From contig NZ_MQUS01000002.1 in NCBI RefSeq assembly GCF_001953885.1, positions 62,001 through 126,000 of the forward strand: 64,000 nt of DNA. Direction: 5' to 3'. Shown one piece after another: positions 8,549 through 17,709 of the stretch (the stretch's first letter is position 1; each line of letters opens with the position of its first letter). The notes beneath the pieces are model-generated. The model was not told the origin of the DNA, did no database searches, and saw only the letters and a program-made list of their open reading frames with translations. Both the position numbers and the translations under genes were made by a program. This DNA comes from Streptomyces sp. IMTB 2501 (GTDB lineage: Bacteria > Actinomycetota > Actinomycetes > Streptomycetales > Streptomycetaceae).

Positions 8549-10897
8549 GTGAACCGCGCACAGGAACGCGCTGCCGGACAGCGGGCCGACAACGATGCCG
8601 GGCCGGAGCCCGAGCTGGAGTTGCTGGTGCACGGGGTGGGCGGGACCACTCCCGAGAAGATGCTCGGCGATCCGCGGACTGTCCGCGTCACCGGTGACGA
8701 CACGGCCGCCGTCTTCCGGCGCGCCGAGGACGCCGGAGCCGGGGAGGGCCCGCGCGACGAGCCAGTCCAGGAGGCGTACGTCTGGTGCAACCTCACCTCC
8801 GGTGACAGCAGCCGCGCCCTGTGGCTGGTGCTGCTGCCGTTCATGGTGGTCAACCTCGCCCACTGGATGCGCCCCGCCGCCCCCGGCCGGCAGCGCGCCG
8901 TCCGCCTGTACGGCCTCCTCGTACGGCTGGCCGCCCTCACCCTGACCGTGCTGCTGGTGGCCGCCGCGTGCGAGGTGGCCCTGGACCTGGTCGCCTGGCA
9001 GTGCGCCGGCGTCCACGCCTGCACCCGCCGTCACTCCTGGCTGACCTTCCTCGCCCCGCGGGCGTCCGTCACCCCCGGCGGGCACGACAGCTGGTGGAGC
9101 CTGCCCGGCCGCCGGCTCGCCCTGGCCGCACTGGTGCCGACCGCGCTGACCTGCCTGCTCTGGTACCTGTCGCACCGCACCTGGAGCGCGTACGAGTCCC
9201 ACCGGCCGCTGTCCCACGACCCCGAACCGGACACCGACGGCAGCGCACTGGCCCTGCCCGGCTTCTGGTACGGGCGCCGCATCGTGGCCCGGCTGCGCGC
9301 CGCGCACACCGCCGCGGCCCTGCTGACGGTCGCCGCCGCCGTGGCCACCCCGGCGGCCCGCCTCGACCACCGGCCCGGCGGCCCCGCCGCCCTGAACGTG
9401 CTGAGCTGGCTGCTCACCGTGGCCCTGCTGGCCTGCGCGGCGGCAGCGGTGACCGTCGTCTGCCGCCGGGGCCGCAGCGAGAACGAGCTCGACCAGCAGC
9501 TCGACCGGCATCTCGTCCGCGGACTGCCGCTGGGCGCGCTCGTATTGCTGCTGCTCACCGTGGTCTACGCCGGCTGGGCCCGGCCCGGCTGGCGGTCCAC
9601 CGGGCGGCTGGCGGGCGACCCGGCCTTCGGCGCCCTCATGCTGGCCCAGGGGCTGCTGGTCGTCGCGCTCGCCGTGGTGGCCCGCGACCTCTACCGCCGC
9701 AGACCCGATCCACGCGCCGGGATGCGCGGCCTCAGCGGACCGGCCGTCGCCCTGCTCGCCTGCGCGCTGGGCGGTGTGATGTCCGGCGGGGTCGCCCAGC
9801 GCGTCGCCGACTGGCTGGACGGCACCCACGCCCTGCTGCCGGGGCCGCCGGTCCTGCTGACCTGGCAGGCGTCCACCATCCCGCCGGTCCTCGCCGCCCT
9901 GCTGGTCCTCGCCGCCGGGCTCGGGATGCGCACCGCCCGGCTGGCCCGCGCCGAACGCGACCGGGTCCGCCACGAGCATCCCGGCGAACCCGAGGACCCT
10001 GGCCGTACCCGCACCATCGCCCAGGTCCGCGCGCTGGCCACCCTCACCGACCGGGCACCCCTCGTCGTCGCCGTGCTCGCCGCCACCACCCTGGCACTCG
10101 GAGCCGTCGCGCTGGCCGGTGCCCTGGCCACCGGGAAGACACCCGACGCAGCCGCCCGCCGCACCTACGACGCCGTACAAGCCGTCGCCGAGACCTCGCA
10201 GGCGCTGGGCTCCTGGCTGGTCGGCCTCGGCTTCGTACTCTTCGTGACCTGGGGCCGGCGCGCCTACAAGGACGCCTCGGCGCGCCGCACGATCGGCATC
10301 CTCTGGGATGTCGGCACCTTCTGGCCGCGTGCCGCGCACCCCTTCGCACCGCCGTGCTACGCCGAGCGCGCCGTGCCGGACCTGACCTGGCGCATGGCCA
10401 CCTGGACCCAGTGCACCGGGGGCCGCCTCGTGCTCTCCGGCCACTCCCAGGGCAGCGTCCTCGCCGCGGCGGCCGCCTGGCAGCTGCCCCCGTCCGTCTG
10501 CGGCCGGATCGCGCTGCTCACCTACGGCTCCCCACTGGAGCGCCTGTACGGCCGCTGGTTCCCGGCCCACTTCGGACCGCCCGCGCTCGCCGGCCTGCAC
10601 CGCGACGTCGCCTGCTGGGGCAACCTCTACCGGCTCACCGACCCCATCGGCGGCCCCGTCCGCGTCGCCGACGACACCACGCCCGAGGTCGACCACGCCC
10701 CTCTGAGGGACCCGCTCGCCTACGGCCGCACGCCCGCGCACCCCCTCCCCGCCCCCATCCTCGGCCACTCCGACTACCAGGCCGACCCAGCCTTCGCCCG
10801 GGAGCGGACCGGCCTGCTGAGCCGCCTGCGCCCGGCCCTCCCGGGACCACGCACCCAACCGGACGCACCGAGCGCGGGCGGGGGCAATGCCGGCTAG
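8549..10897 (+). CDS. Large polytopic membrane protein with a lipase-like GHSQG motif
   Basis: A 782-aa protein of unnamed family. Near the N-terminus it carries LLVHGVGGTTPEKML, like the oxyanion strand-loop of alpha/beta hydrolases. A long stretch of about eleven hydrophobic helices follows (for example ALWLVLLPFMVVNLA and VLLVAAACEVALDLVAW). At the C-terminal cytosolic part, LVLSGHSQGSVLAAA (nucleophile elbow, Ser about residue 633) is followed by TYGSPLERLYGRWFP. So the hydrolase fold seems to be split by a multi-pass membrane insertion. Streptomycetes carry related proteins without known function; membrane lipid or ester hydrolysis is an inference. GTG 8549 with GGGGG nearby is preferred to ATG 8516, which has no RBS. 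The 3' end overlaps the convergent VOC gene by 4 bp. Confidence 0.7.
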   Translation: MNRAQERAAGQRADNDAGPEPELELLVHGVGGTTPEKMLGDPRTVRVTGDDTAAVFRRAEDAGAGEGPRDEPVQEAYVWCNLTSGDSSRALWLVLLPFMVVNLAHWMRPAAPGRQRAVRLYGLLVRLAALTLTVLLVAAACEVALDLVAWQCAGVHACTRRHSWLTFLAPRASVTPGGHDSWWSLPGRRLALAALVPTALTCLLWYLSHRTWSAYESHRPLSHDPEPDTDGSALALPGFWYGRRIVARLRAAHTAAALLTVAAAVATPAARLDHRPGGPAALNVLSWLLTVALLACAAAAVTVVCRRGRSENELDQQLDRHLVRGLPLGALVLLLLTVVYAGWARPGWRSTGRLAGDPAFGALMLAQGLLVVALAVVARDLYRRRPDPRAGMRGLSGPAVALLACALGGVMSGGVAQRVADWLDGTHALLPGPPVLLTWQASTIPPVLAALLVLAAGLGMRTARLARAERDRVRHEHPGEPEDPGRTRTIAQVRALATLTDRAPLVVAVLAATTLALGAVALAGALATGKTPDAAARRTYDAVQAVAETSQALGSWLVGLGFVLFVTWGRRAYKDASARRTIGILWDVGTFWPRAAHPFAPPCYAERAVPDLTWRMATWTQCTGGRLVLSGHSQGSVLAAAAAWQLPPSVCGRIALLTYGSPLERLYGRWFPAHFGPPALAGLHRDVACWGNLYRLTDPIGGPVRVADDTTPEVDHAPLRDPLAYGRTPAHPLPAPILGHSDYQADPAFARERTGLLSRLRPALPGPRTQPDAPSAGGGNAG

Positions 10898-11244
10898 GCC
10901 GTGTGCTCGACGTACTCGATGACGGCCCCGCCCGCGTGCCGTACGGTCGCGTTGCGGCCGGTGGGGACCTCGTTCGGGCCGTCGAGGAGCTCTCCGCCAT
11001 GGGCTGTCAGGAGCGCCCCCAGTCCGTCCAGGTCGTCCACGAGCACCGTGCTCTGCACGGCGCGGAACGGGGCGAGGGCCTGCTCGCTCCCCGCGACGAG
11101 CAGGAACCCGCCGATGCTCGCGACCTCCACACCGTCGTGGGAGAACCGCGTGCGGACGTCCTGGCCGGTCAGCTCGCGCAGGGCGGGCAGCGCCTCGTCC
11201 AGGTCGTCCACATAGAGCCGGGCGAGCGTCGCCAGTGCCTTCAT
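10894..11244 (-). CDS. VOC superfamily (glyoxalase-like) protein
   Basis: A 116-aa VOC-fold protein with paired beta-alpha-beta-beta-beta modules: ARLYVDDLDEALPALREL at the start and VDDLDGLGALLTAHGGELL plus NATVRHAGGAVIEYVEH at the end. The metal ligands of true glyoxalase I are not obviously conserved. A GGGGGGAA RBS precedes ATG 11244. Could be a dioxygenase-like or binding protein; no context clue. Confidence 0.8.
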   Translation of the reverse strand: MKALATLARLYVDDLDEALPALRELTGQDVRTRFSHDGVEVASIGGFLLVAGSEQALAPFRAVQSTVLVDDLDGLGALLTAHGGELLDGPNEVPTGRNATVRHAGGAVIEYVEHTA

Positions 11245-11282
11245 ACCGGATTCCCCCCAGGAAACTATTGCCGGCCGGATGC

Positions 11283-13721
11283 TCAGGACAGCTCCGGCAG
11301 GTCCTCCGCGAACAGCAGGGTCAGGTCGTCGGTGGTGGGGTCCGTCAGCTGGGCGACGCGGCTCGCGTGGCGCTCCACCATCGCCTCGAACGTCTGCCGG
11401 GCGGTACGGCCGTTGCCGAACGCCGGGCCCTTGGGGATGGCCGTGAAGTACTTCAGCAGCGCCTCGGACGCGCCCGGCGTCAGCCGGTACTCGTGTTCCT
11501 CGGTCTGCTGTTCCACGATCCGGAGCAGTTCGTCGGGGCCGTAGTCGCCGAAGGCGATGGTGCGGGAGAAGCGGGAGGCGACACCGGGGTTGACGGAGAG
11601 GAAGCGCTCCATCTCCGTCGTGTAGCCGGCGACGATCACCACCACCGCGTCCCGGTGGTCCTCCATCAGCTTCACCAGCGTGTCGATGGCTTCCTTGCCG
11701 AAGTCACGCCCGGCGTCCTCCGGAGACAGCGCGTACGCCTCGTCGATGAACAGCACACCGCCGCGCGCCTTTTCGAACGCCTCCTGGGTGCGGATCGCAG
11801 TGGAGCCGATGTGCTCGCCGACCAGGTCGACCCGGGACACCTCCACCAGGTGCCCCTTCTCCAGCACGCCGAGGGAGGCGAGGATCTCGCCGTAGAGCCG
11901 GGCGACCGTCGTCTTGCCGGTGCCGGGGGAACCGGTGAAGACCAGATGCCGCTTGACCGAGGCCGCCTTGAGACCCGCCTGCTGCCGGCGCCGGCCCACC
12001 TCGATCATGTCGGTCAGCGCCCGCACCTCCCGCTTGACGCTCTCCAGGCCCACCAGCGCGTCTAGTTCGCCGAGCACATCCTTCGACGTCCGCGCCGGCT
12101 GCTCCGGCTCGGCGGCGGCGATCAGCGGCTCCTGCTCCGTGTTGCGCTGCCCGGGGATCGAGCCGAGCAGACCGGGGGAGTGCGCCATCGTCTGTACGGT
12201 GGTCTCGCGGACCGTGGGCGGCCGCAGCCCGGCGCTCTCGTCGCTGGTGCAGTCCTCCACGACCGGGCCTGACCCGGACCCGGCGTCGGGGCCCGCCTCG
12301 GCGAACTCGTAACCGCCGCGCGCACAGCGCTCCGTACGGCACTTGCGCAGCGTCGCACGGCAGCCGTCGATCACATGGAAGCCGTACCCGGCGCTCCCGC
12401 TGACCCGGCAGTTCAGGAAGCTGCCGCGGCCCCCCGCGGAGACGTAGAAGCCGGCCTCGGCGGGGGAGTCGACCGTGCAGCGCTCGATGGTCGGGTCGGC
12501 GCCCTTGGTGACAATCACACCGGTCTGGGTGCCGTCCAGGGTGCAGTTGTTCAGCGTGCCGCCGCTGCCGTGGTCGCGGAACCACGCTCCGGTCGCCGCC
12601 TCCCGGATCCGGCAGTCGTCGAGCTGCGCCGTCGCCCCGTCGCTGACCGACACCGCCGTGTTGCGCACCTGCGACAGATCGCTGTCCACGACGTCCGCCC
12701 GTGAACCACGGTCCAGCACGAACAGCGCGTCCGGCACGTCGTGCACCCGGCAGGAGTCGAGGACGGCGGTGGCGCCGTCACTGACCCACACCGCCGGATA
12801 GTCGCCGGTGCTGTCGAAGATCTCGCACTGGTTGGCGTCCACCCGGGTCCCCGGATCCCACACCGACAGTCCGTTGCGCCCGAACTGACGGACCGTCGTC
12901 CGGGTCAGCGTGAGTACCGAACGGGAGCGCAGATCGACCGCGTTCTCGGGGATGTCGTGGATCCGGCAGTCGGCGAGGGTGAGTACCGCGTCCGTGTCCA
13001 TGGTGACGCCGTCGGCGGTGGTGCGGTGCACATCGCAGTCGGTGAGATGCGCCGTCGCCCGCTGGGTGACCTGCACACCGGAGCCGCGGACCTCGTAGAC
13101 CTCACAACCCACCGCCTCCAGCGCGGAGTTCTCGCCCGTCGCGGTCAGCCCGGTGCCCGAGGCGTGATGCACCCGGCAGCGCTCCAGGCGCGGATGGGCA
13201 CCGCCCCGGACGGCCACGCCCGCCTGCCCGGCCGCGACGACCTCGCACTCCTCGAACACTCCGCCCCCGCCGTCGAGTACGGCGATACCGATGCCCGCAG
13301 GGTTGTCGACGGTGCAGCGGCGCACGGTCGGCCGGGCACCGCCGCGCACCTCGATACCCGCGGCGGACCGGGTGACGATCCGCACGTCCATCAGCTCGGG
13401 CGTGCCTTCCTCGACCAGCAGTGCGGGCGCCGCCGCATCCTGGCCCTCCACGTGCAGGTCCTGCACCACGGCCGAGGCCCGCACGGTGAGCGGCACGCCG
13501 TCCACCGGCGCGATCCGCACCGAGCCGGGTGAGCCCTCGGGGCCACGGAGCGTCACCGCCCTCTGGACCACGAGGTTTTCCCGGTAGGTGCCCGGGGCGA
13601 TGGTGAGGACGTCGCCGTCGGCGGCGGCCTCCAGGGCAGCGGCGAGCGAAGCGTACTCACCTGTGCGGCGCCGCCACCGCGACGTACCGGTGTGCGTCAC
13701 CTGGACCGTGCCCTGTGCCAT
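11283..13721 (-). CDS. Right-handed beta-helix / CbxX-type AAA+ ATPase fusion
   Basis: An 812-aa two-part protein. The N-terminal half starts with a pectin-lyase-like module (LTIAPGTYRENLVV) and continues as roughly twenty short repeats of the type CxVHxxxGxGvxVxxGA, giving a right-handed parallel beta-helix. Residues about 500 onward form a CbxX/CfqX AAA+ domain: Walker A GSPGTGKTTVA, Walker B GVLFIDEAYAL, an IVAGYTTEM sensor region and the arginine-finger region SRFSRTIAF. The AAA+ part is closest in type to EccA of type VII secretion and to rubisco activase CbbX. Similar fusions exist in streptomycetes but the function is not established; a remodelling machine guided by the beta-helix is a guess. 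ATG 13721 is the first Met before the beta-helix. Confidence 0.85.
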   Translation of the reverse strand: MAQGTVQVTHTGTSRWRRRTGEYASLAAALEAAADGDVLTIAPGTYRENLVVQRAVTLRGPEGSPGSVRIAPVDGVPLTVRASAVVQDLHVEGQDAAAPALLVEEGTPELMDVRIVTRSAAGIEVRGGARPTVRRCTVDNPAGIGIAVLDGGGGVFEECEVVAAGQAGVAVRGGAHPRLERCRVHHASGTGLTATGENSALEAVGCEVYEVRGSGVQVTQRATAHLTDCDVHRTTADGVTMDTDAVLTLADCRIHDIPENAVDLRSRSVLTLTRTTVRQFGRNGLSVWDPGTRVDANQCEIFDSTGDYPAVWVSDGATAVLDSCRVHDVPDALFVLDRGSRADVVDSDLSQVRNTAVSVSDGATAQLDDCRIREAATGAWFRDHGSGGTLNNCTLDGTQTGVIVTKGADPTIERCTVDSPAEAGFYVSAGGRGSFLNCRVSGSAGYGFHVIDGCRATLRKCRTERCARGGYEFAEAGPDAGSGSGPVVEDCTSDESAGLRPPTVRETTVQTMAHSPGLLGSIPGQRNTEQEPLIAAAEPEQPARTSKDVLGELDALVGLESVKREVRALTDMIEVGRRRQQAGLKAASVKRHLVFTGSPGTGKTTVARLYGEILASLGVLEKGHLVEVSRVDLVGEHIGSTAIRTQEAFEKARGGVLFIDEAYALSPEDAGRDFGKEAIDTLVKLMEDHRDAVVVIVAGYTTEMERFLSVNPGVASRFSRTIAFGDYGPDELLRIVEQQTEEHEYRLTPGASEALLKYFTAIPKGPAFGNGRTARQTFEAMVERHASRVAQLTDPTTDDLTLLFAEDLPELS

Positions 13722-13949
13722 GGCGTTGCTGTGCCCCCACCTCGTCGTACTGATGGCTCGCTCCCGTAGGGGGATCGCCTCCGGCGCCGGGATCGCGACC
13801 GCGCTCAGCCCTGGGCTGCCGCGCGCTCGCGCTCCCGAAAACCTGTGCGCCCCTGCGGTTCGCTCATCCGCGGGTTGTCGCCGAAAGCGCTTCGGCCGGT
13901 CCACCGTAGCGTGTGCGTGCAGGGTGGGTTGACCAGAGCTGGAAGGCGG

Positions 13950-14555
13950 TCAGCAGCCCGTGCCCGCCTTGCCCCAGTCCGGGCCTGCCCGGTCCCAGGC
14001 CTGGTCCCAACGTGCGTACCGGCTGCGGACCATACGCCACACGGTCAGCCGCCTGCCGCATTCGACCAGGCCCGTGACCAGCAGGGCCGCGCCGATCCCG
14101 GCCAGCACCGCGTGGGTCGTGGCGGTGGGGGAGTCCAGCGGTCTGGCCGCTATTCGGCCCTGCGGGTCCGTCCAGAGTCTGAAGTGGTCCCCCGGGCGCG
14201 GGGACTTGAGCTCCGCCAGGGCCGGGCTGCGCCGCTGCGTGCCGTCCGCAGCGGTCCAGTCCGCGAGGACACGGGTGTGGGTCTCGCGCACCGTCGTGGT
14301 GTCGGGGTCGGGTTCGAGCGGAGCTTCGCCGAGGTCGCGCACCACCGTGGCCGTGACGAGGTGGCGCGTGTGCCGCTGTTCGCGCACGGACCGCTGCAGC
14401 GACTCCTGGGCGGCGGCGCCGACCAGGCAGCCGGTCAAGGGCGCGGCGACGGCGATCAGCACCAGCGCCACGAGGGCCACCCACGCCTCGGCCAGGTCCG
14501 TCGCGCGGCGCAGCGGATTGTGCCGCCAGCGCCACAGACCGCTGAGAGCCCCCAT
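13950..14555 (-). CDS. Rv1733c-like membrane protein
   Basis: A 201-aa protein with two membrane helices (about residues 23-45, ending GCLVGAA, and about 140-160, AVLAGIGAALLVTGLVECG) around an extracytoplasmic domain of about 90 residues containing LADWTAADGTQRRSPAL and RLWTDPQGRIAARPL. The N-terminal LWRWRHNPLRRATDLAEAW is the signature of the Rv1733c family, whose mycobacterial member belongs to the DosR dormancy regulon. A second member lies at 29847. GGGGGTGGGGAG directly before ATG 14555 supports the start. No DevR-like palindrome is visible upstream of this copy. Confidence 0.8.
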   Translation of the reverse strand: MGALSGLWRWRHNPLRRATDLAEAWVALVALVLIAVAAPLTGCLVGAAAQESLQRSVREQRHTRHLVTATVVRDLGEAPLEPDPDTTTVRETHTRVLADWTAADGTQRRSPALAELKSPRPGDHFRLWTDPQGRIAARPLDSPTATTHAVLAGIGAALLVTGLVECGRRLTVWRMVRSRYARWDQAWDRAGPDWGKAGTGC

Positions 14556-14775
14556 CTCCCCACCCCCTTCCGCTCCGTCATAACTCCCGGACCGCGCGGG
14601 CATGCACGGCCCGGAGCAAGAGAGAGCGACATCACGTCCACCGCGGACGGTCACGAACGCGGTTTCCCATGCTTCTCTCAGCCCTCCCAACGACCGTGAC
14701 CCGCCGACGGTTCCCCTGTCCGTCGAGGCTCGTGGAGGCTGTCCAGGCCCTCGGGGCCGCCGTCGTCGTCGCGGG

Positions 14776-15600
14776 CTAGCCCAGCACCCGGACCGGGTCC
14801 CCGACCCTGATCGTGCCGGGCGAGAGGGGCACGAGGTTCTGGCCGAAGACCAGACTCGTGCCGACCTTGCGGTGGCGGGCCAGGATGCGCAGGGGCTCCC
14901 GGCCGCGTACGGCGGTGTCCTGGTCGACGGTGGTGACGACACAGCGCCCGCTCGCCTTCGCGACGCGGAAGACCACCTCGCCGACGGAGATCCGCGACCA
15001 GTGGTCCTCGGCCCAGGCCTCGGTGCCGGCGACGACCACGTTGGGCCGGAAGCGGTTCATCGGCAGCGGGCCCTCATGGGCGTGCGAGCCCTCGGATATC
15101 AGCGAGTTCAGGGCGTCGAGGGACGCCGTCGTGGTGATCAGCAGGGGGTAGCCGTCGGCGAAACTGACGGTCTCGCCGGGCAGGGCGTACTCGGGGTCGA
15201 CCGCGCGGCGGGTGGCCGGATCATCCATGTGCACCAGGCGGACGTCCGCCCGCAGATAGGCGCCGCACCAGTCGTGCGCGGCCTGCGTGGCGGGGACCGC
15301 CTCGACCTTCGTACCGAAGATGTTCACCGGCACGGTCCCGGCCGGCTCGGGCACGGACACCGCCAGCGGCGCCAGGCCGGGCGCGGACAGACGAACACCG
15401 CCGCCGGGCAGCAGCTCGGCGGCGGCCAGCGCGAGGCGCGGCTGCTCGCGCTGGGTGACGACCTTTCCCCCGTCGTCGATCAGTGTCCAGCGCCGGTCAC
15501 CGGCCAGGCCCCAGGGTTCCACCACGGCCTCCCGGGGCGCGTGCCCCCGGAGCGCTTTGACCGGATGGACGTGAATCGACTGCACCTCGGCGTTTCCCAT
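14776..15600 (-). CDS. MOSC domain-containing protein
   Basis: A 274-aa protein with the N-terminal MOSC beta-barrel (VQSIHVHPVKALRG, GLAGDRRWTLID) and the C-terminal MOSC domain proper (RFRPNVVVAGTEAWAEDHW, ASGRCVVTTVDQDTA). The conserved cysteine of MOSC domains, in GRCVVTTVD, is present and would carry sulfur or contact the molybdenum cofactor. The family includes YcbX- and mARC-like enzymes that reduce N-hydroxylated compounds. The organisation matches YcbX without its ferredoxin domain. A weak RBS precedes ATG 15600. Confidence 0.88.
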   Translation of the reverse strand: MGNAEVQSIHVHPVKALRGHAPREAVVEPWGLAGDRRWTLIDDGGKVVTQREQPRLALAAAELLPGGGVRLSAPGLAPLAVSVPEPAGTVPVNIFGTKVEAVPATQAAHDWCGAYLRADVRLVHMDDPATRRAVDPEYALPGETVSFADGYPLLITTTASLDALNSLISEGSHAHEGPLPMNRFRPNVVVAGTEAWAEDHWSRISVGEVVFRVAKASGRCVVTTVDQDTAVRGREPLRILARHRKVGTSLVFGQNLVPLSPGTIRVGDPVRVLG

Positions 15601-15643
15601 GCCGCCATGGTGCCAGCAGGCACCGACAGCGATGGGGCGCCGG

Positions 15644-16075
15644 TCAGTAGCCGCGGTACTGCTGGTTGTTGTACGGGTCCTGGTACGGAGCCGGCGTGGG
15701 CCGCGGCGCGGCCGGACGCATGGCCTCGTATCCCGTGCCCATCGGCCGCTGCTGCTGCGGTGCCTGCGGGCCGGGATAGCCGCGCGGGGCGCTCGCCTGC
15801 TGCGGGATGTACGCCGTGGGCGCCTGCTGCAGCGGCGCGGGCTGCGGCGCCTGGGGGTAGCCGTAGGCGGGGGCCTGGTGGGAGGGGGCCGCCGGGAGGG
15901 CGGGCAGTGCCGACGGCAGAGCGGGCAGGTTGTGGCCCGTGTCGTAGGCGGCGGGGACCCGGATCGGGGCGATCTGCGGGGTGCCACGCTCGGCCACCAG
16001 CGAGTCGTAGATCGGGGTGTCCGGGAAGGAGGCGGAGTAGTAGCCGCCACCATAAGTGGAGCGGGGGGAGGTCAT
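15644..16075 (-). CDS. Pro/Gln-rich conserved hypothetical protein
   Basis: A 143-aa protein. The first 45 residues (MTSPRSTYGGGYYSASFPDT and VAERGTPQIAPIRVPAAYD) look conserved in type among streptomycetes; the rest is a low-complexity tail of Pro, Ala, Gln and Tyr ending DPYNNQQYRGY. No membrane segment or catalytic motif. I do not recognise a function. Upstream, TAACTT (16083-16088 on the complement) stands 7 nt before ATG 16075, which suggests a leaderless transcript. Confidence 0.65.
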   Translation of the reverse strand: MTSPRSTYGGGYYSASFPDTPIYDSLVAERGTPQIAPIRVPAAYDTGHNLPALPSALPALPAAPSHQAPAYGYPQAPQPAPLQQAPTAYIPQQASAPRGYPGPQAPQQQRPMGTGYEAMRPAAPRPTPAPYQDPYNNQQYRGY

Positions 16076-16293
16076 GGCACATAAGTTAAGCCCACGATGT
16101 GCTCGTTGGGGAGACCGATAAGAGGGTTGTTTTCCGTGCCGGCAGTGACCGGGGATCCCCAATCCGAGCGAACTTGGCAAAATAGGACGCGCGTCGGCGT
16201 TTTAATCGTGTAAAGGGCGAGGTCCTGCGGGGTTACCGGCAGTTGACCGGTGATCTTCCCGCGCCGGTCGTGGGGGTTCGCTGTGCCCGCGAA

Positions 16294-16299
16294 TAGGTT
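16294..16299 (+). promoter_or_regulatory. Possible -10 hexamer for the TerD gene
   Basis: TAGGTT lies 64 bp before ATG 16363. A transcript starting about 7 nt further on would include the GGGGGCGG Shine-Dalgarno-like stretch just before that ATG. No convincing -35 box is visible. Confidence 0.35.
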
Positions 16300-16362
16300 G
16301 TGCGGGTAGGGATGACCTCGACGGCCGAGGGTGCCCGGAAACCGACACTGATGGGGGCGGAC

Positions 16363-17703
16363 ATGTCAATGCAGAAAGGATCGAACACGCCGGTGCCGAC
16401 CACGGCCCTGCGCGTCGAACTGGGCTGGCGCTCCGGACCAGGGGTGCCCGACGCGGACGCCTCCGCGCTGCTGCTGGCAACCGGCAAGGTCCGCTCCGAC
16501 GGCGACTTCGTCTTCTACAACCAGCCCGCCCATGCTTCCGGCGCGGTGCGTCACGAAGGCAAGCGGACGGTGGGCGCAGGCGTGATCGACACCCTTTCCG
16601 TGGACCTCGCGCGCGTGGAGGGGGCCATCGAGCGGATCGTACTCGCCGCCTCCGCCGACGGCGGGACCTTCGGGCAGGTCCCCGGTCTCTACGTCGAGGT
16701 GACCGACGCCGTGAGCGGCCGGCCGGTCGCCCGCTTCGACAGCACCGGCGCGACCGTGGAGACGGCGTTCGTGCTCGGCGAGTTCTACCGTCGTCAGGGC
16801 GCCTGGAAGTTCCGCGCGGTCGGCCAGGGCTACAGCAGCGGACTCGAAGGTCTGGCAACGGACTTCGGTATCACCGTGGACGAGCCCCAGCGCCCGGCTC
16901 CGCCCGCCCCGGCTACCTACCCGGCGTCGCCCACTGTGGCGGCCCCGCCGCCACCCCCTGCTCCGCCGACTTCGGCGGCCTGTCCGGCTCCGTCCACCCC
17001 GGCTCCGTACCCGCCGCACGCGACCATGCCACCCCCGCCCGTCACCCCTCCCACGGCTCCGCCCGCCCCGGCAGTCCGCCTGTCCAAGGTCACCCTCACG
17101 AAGGCGGCACCGTCTGTCTCGCTCGCCAAGCAGGGCGGCACTTCCGGAGCGATGCGGGTGAACCTCAACTGGCAGACACGGAACCACCTTTCGGGCTGGG
17201 GCAGCCGCTGGGGAGGCGGGCGGGGAGACCTGGACCTCGACCTGTGCGCCCTGTACGAACTCGCCGATGGCCGCAAAGGGGTCGTCCAGGCCCTCGGCAA
17301 CGCCTTCGGCTCGCTGAACCGGCCGCCGTACATCCACCTCGACGGCGACGACCGTACCGGTGCCGTGGCGAGCGGTGAGAACCTGACCATCAACCTCGAC
17401 CACAGGCAGGACTTCCGGCGCATCCTGGTCTTCGTCACGATCTACGAGGGGGCCAGCTCCTTCGCCGACCTGCACGCCACCGTCACGCTGCAGCCGCAGC
17501 ACGGGGCGCCGGTCGACTTCTCGCTCGACGAGTGCACCGTCCCCTCCACGGTGTGCGCGCTCGCCCTCATCACGAACACGGGCGGTGACCTCCTCGTGCA
17601 GCGCGAGGCGCGCTATCTGGTGCCGGAGCGCGGGGTGAGCCCGCAGCGGACCATAGACCGCGCCTATGGATGGGGCATGAACTGGACGCCCGGCCGCAAG
17701 TGA
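16363..17703 (+). CDS. Double TerD-domain protein
   Basis: A 446-aa protein with two TerD/CABP-like domains joined by a proline-rich linker. The first domain (residues 1-175) starts with the typical MQKGSN and contains [13 protein letters not shown], the calcium-binding DFVFYN motif. The linker (about 180-250) is almost entirely Pro and Ala. The second domain (about 255-446) has [13 protein letters not shown] and [11 protein letters not shown]. TerD proteins bind Ca2+ and belong to stress (ter) modules; single TerD copies are common in Streptomyces, double ones less so. ATG 16363 is preferred over 16351 because the GGGGGCGG stretch sits just before it and MxMQKGSN is the usual N-terminus. Confidence 0.85.
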   Translation: MSMQKGSNTPVPTTALRVELGWRSGPGVPDADASALLLATGKVRSDGDFVFYNQPAHASGAVRHEGKRTVGAGVIDTLSVDLARVEGAIERIVLAASADGGTFGQVPGLYVEVTDAVSGRPVARFDSTGATVETAFVLGEFYRRQGAWKFRAVGQGYSSGLEGLATDFGITVDEPQRPAPPAPATYPASPTVAAPPPPPAPPTSAACPAPSTPAPYPPHATMPPPPVTPPTAPPAPAVRLSKVTLTKAAPSVSLAKQGGTSGAMRVNLNWQTRNHLSGWGSRWGGGRGDLDLDLCALYELADGRKGVVQALGNAFGSLNRPPYIHLDGDDRTGAVASGENLTINLDHRQDFRRILVFVTIYEGASSFADLHATVTLQPQHGAPVDFSLDECTVPSTVCALALITNTGGDLLVQREARYLVPERGVSPQRTIDRAYGWGMNWTPGRK

Positions 17704-17709
17704 GCGGGC

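Noticed and set aside
8438..10858. 806-codon open frame on the minus strand opposite the membrane hydrolase-like gene
   Set aside because: Composition is almost only Gly, Gln, Arg, Ala and Val without any fold pattern; the plus-strand frame has regular membrane helices and motifs.
13864..13949. Extension of the Rv1733c-like frame towards the AAA+ gene
   Set aside because: The extension belongs to another frame without family features; the stop at 13950 fits the family length.
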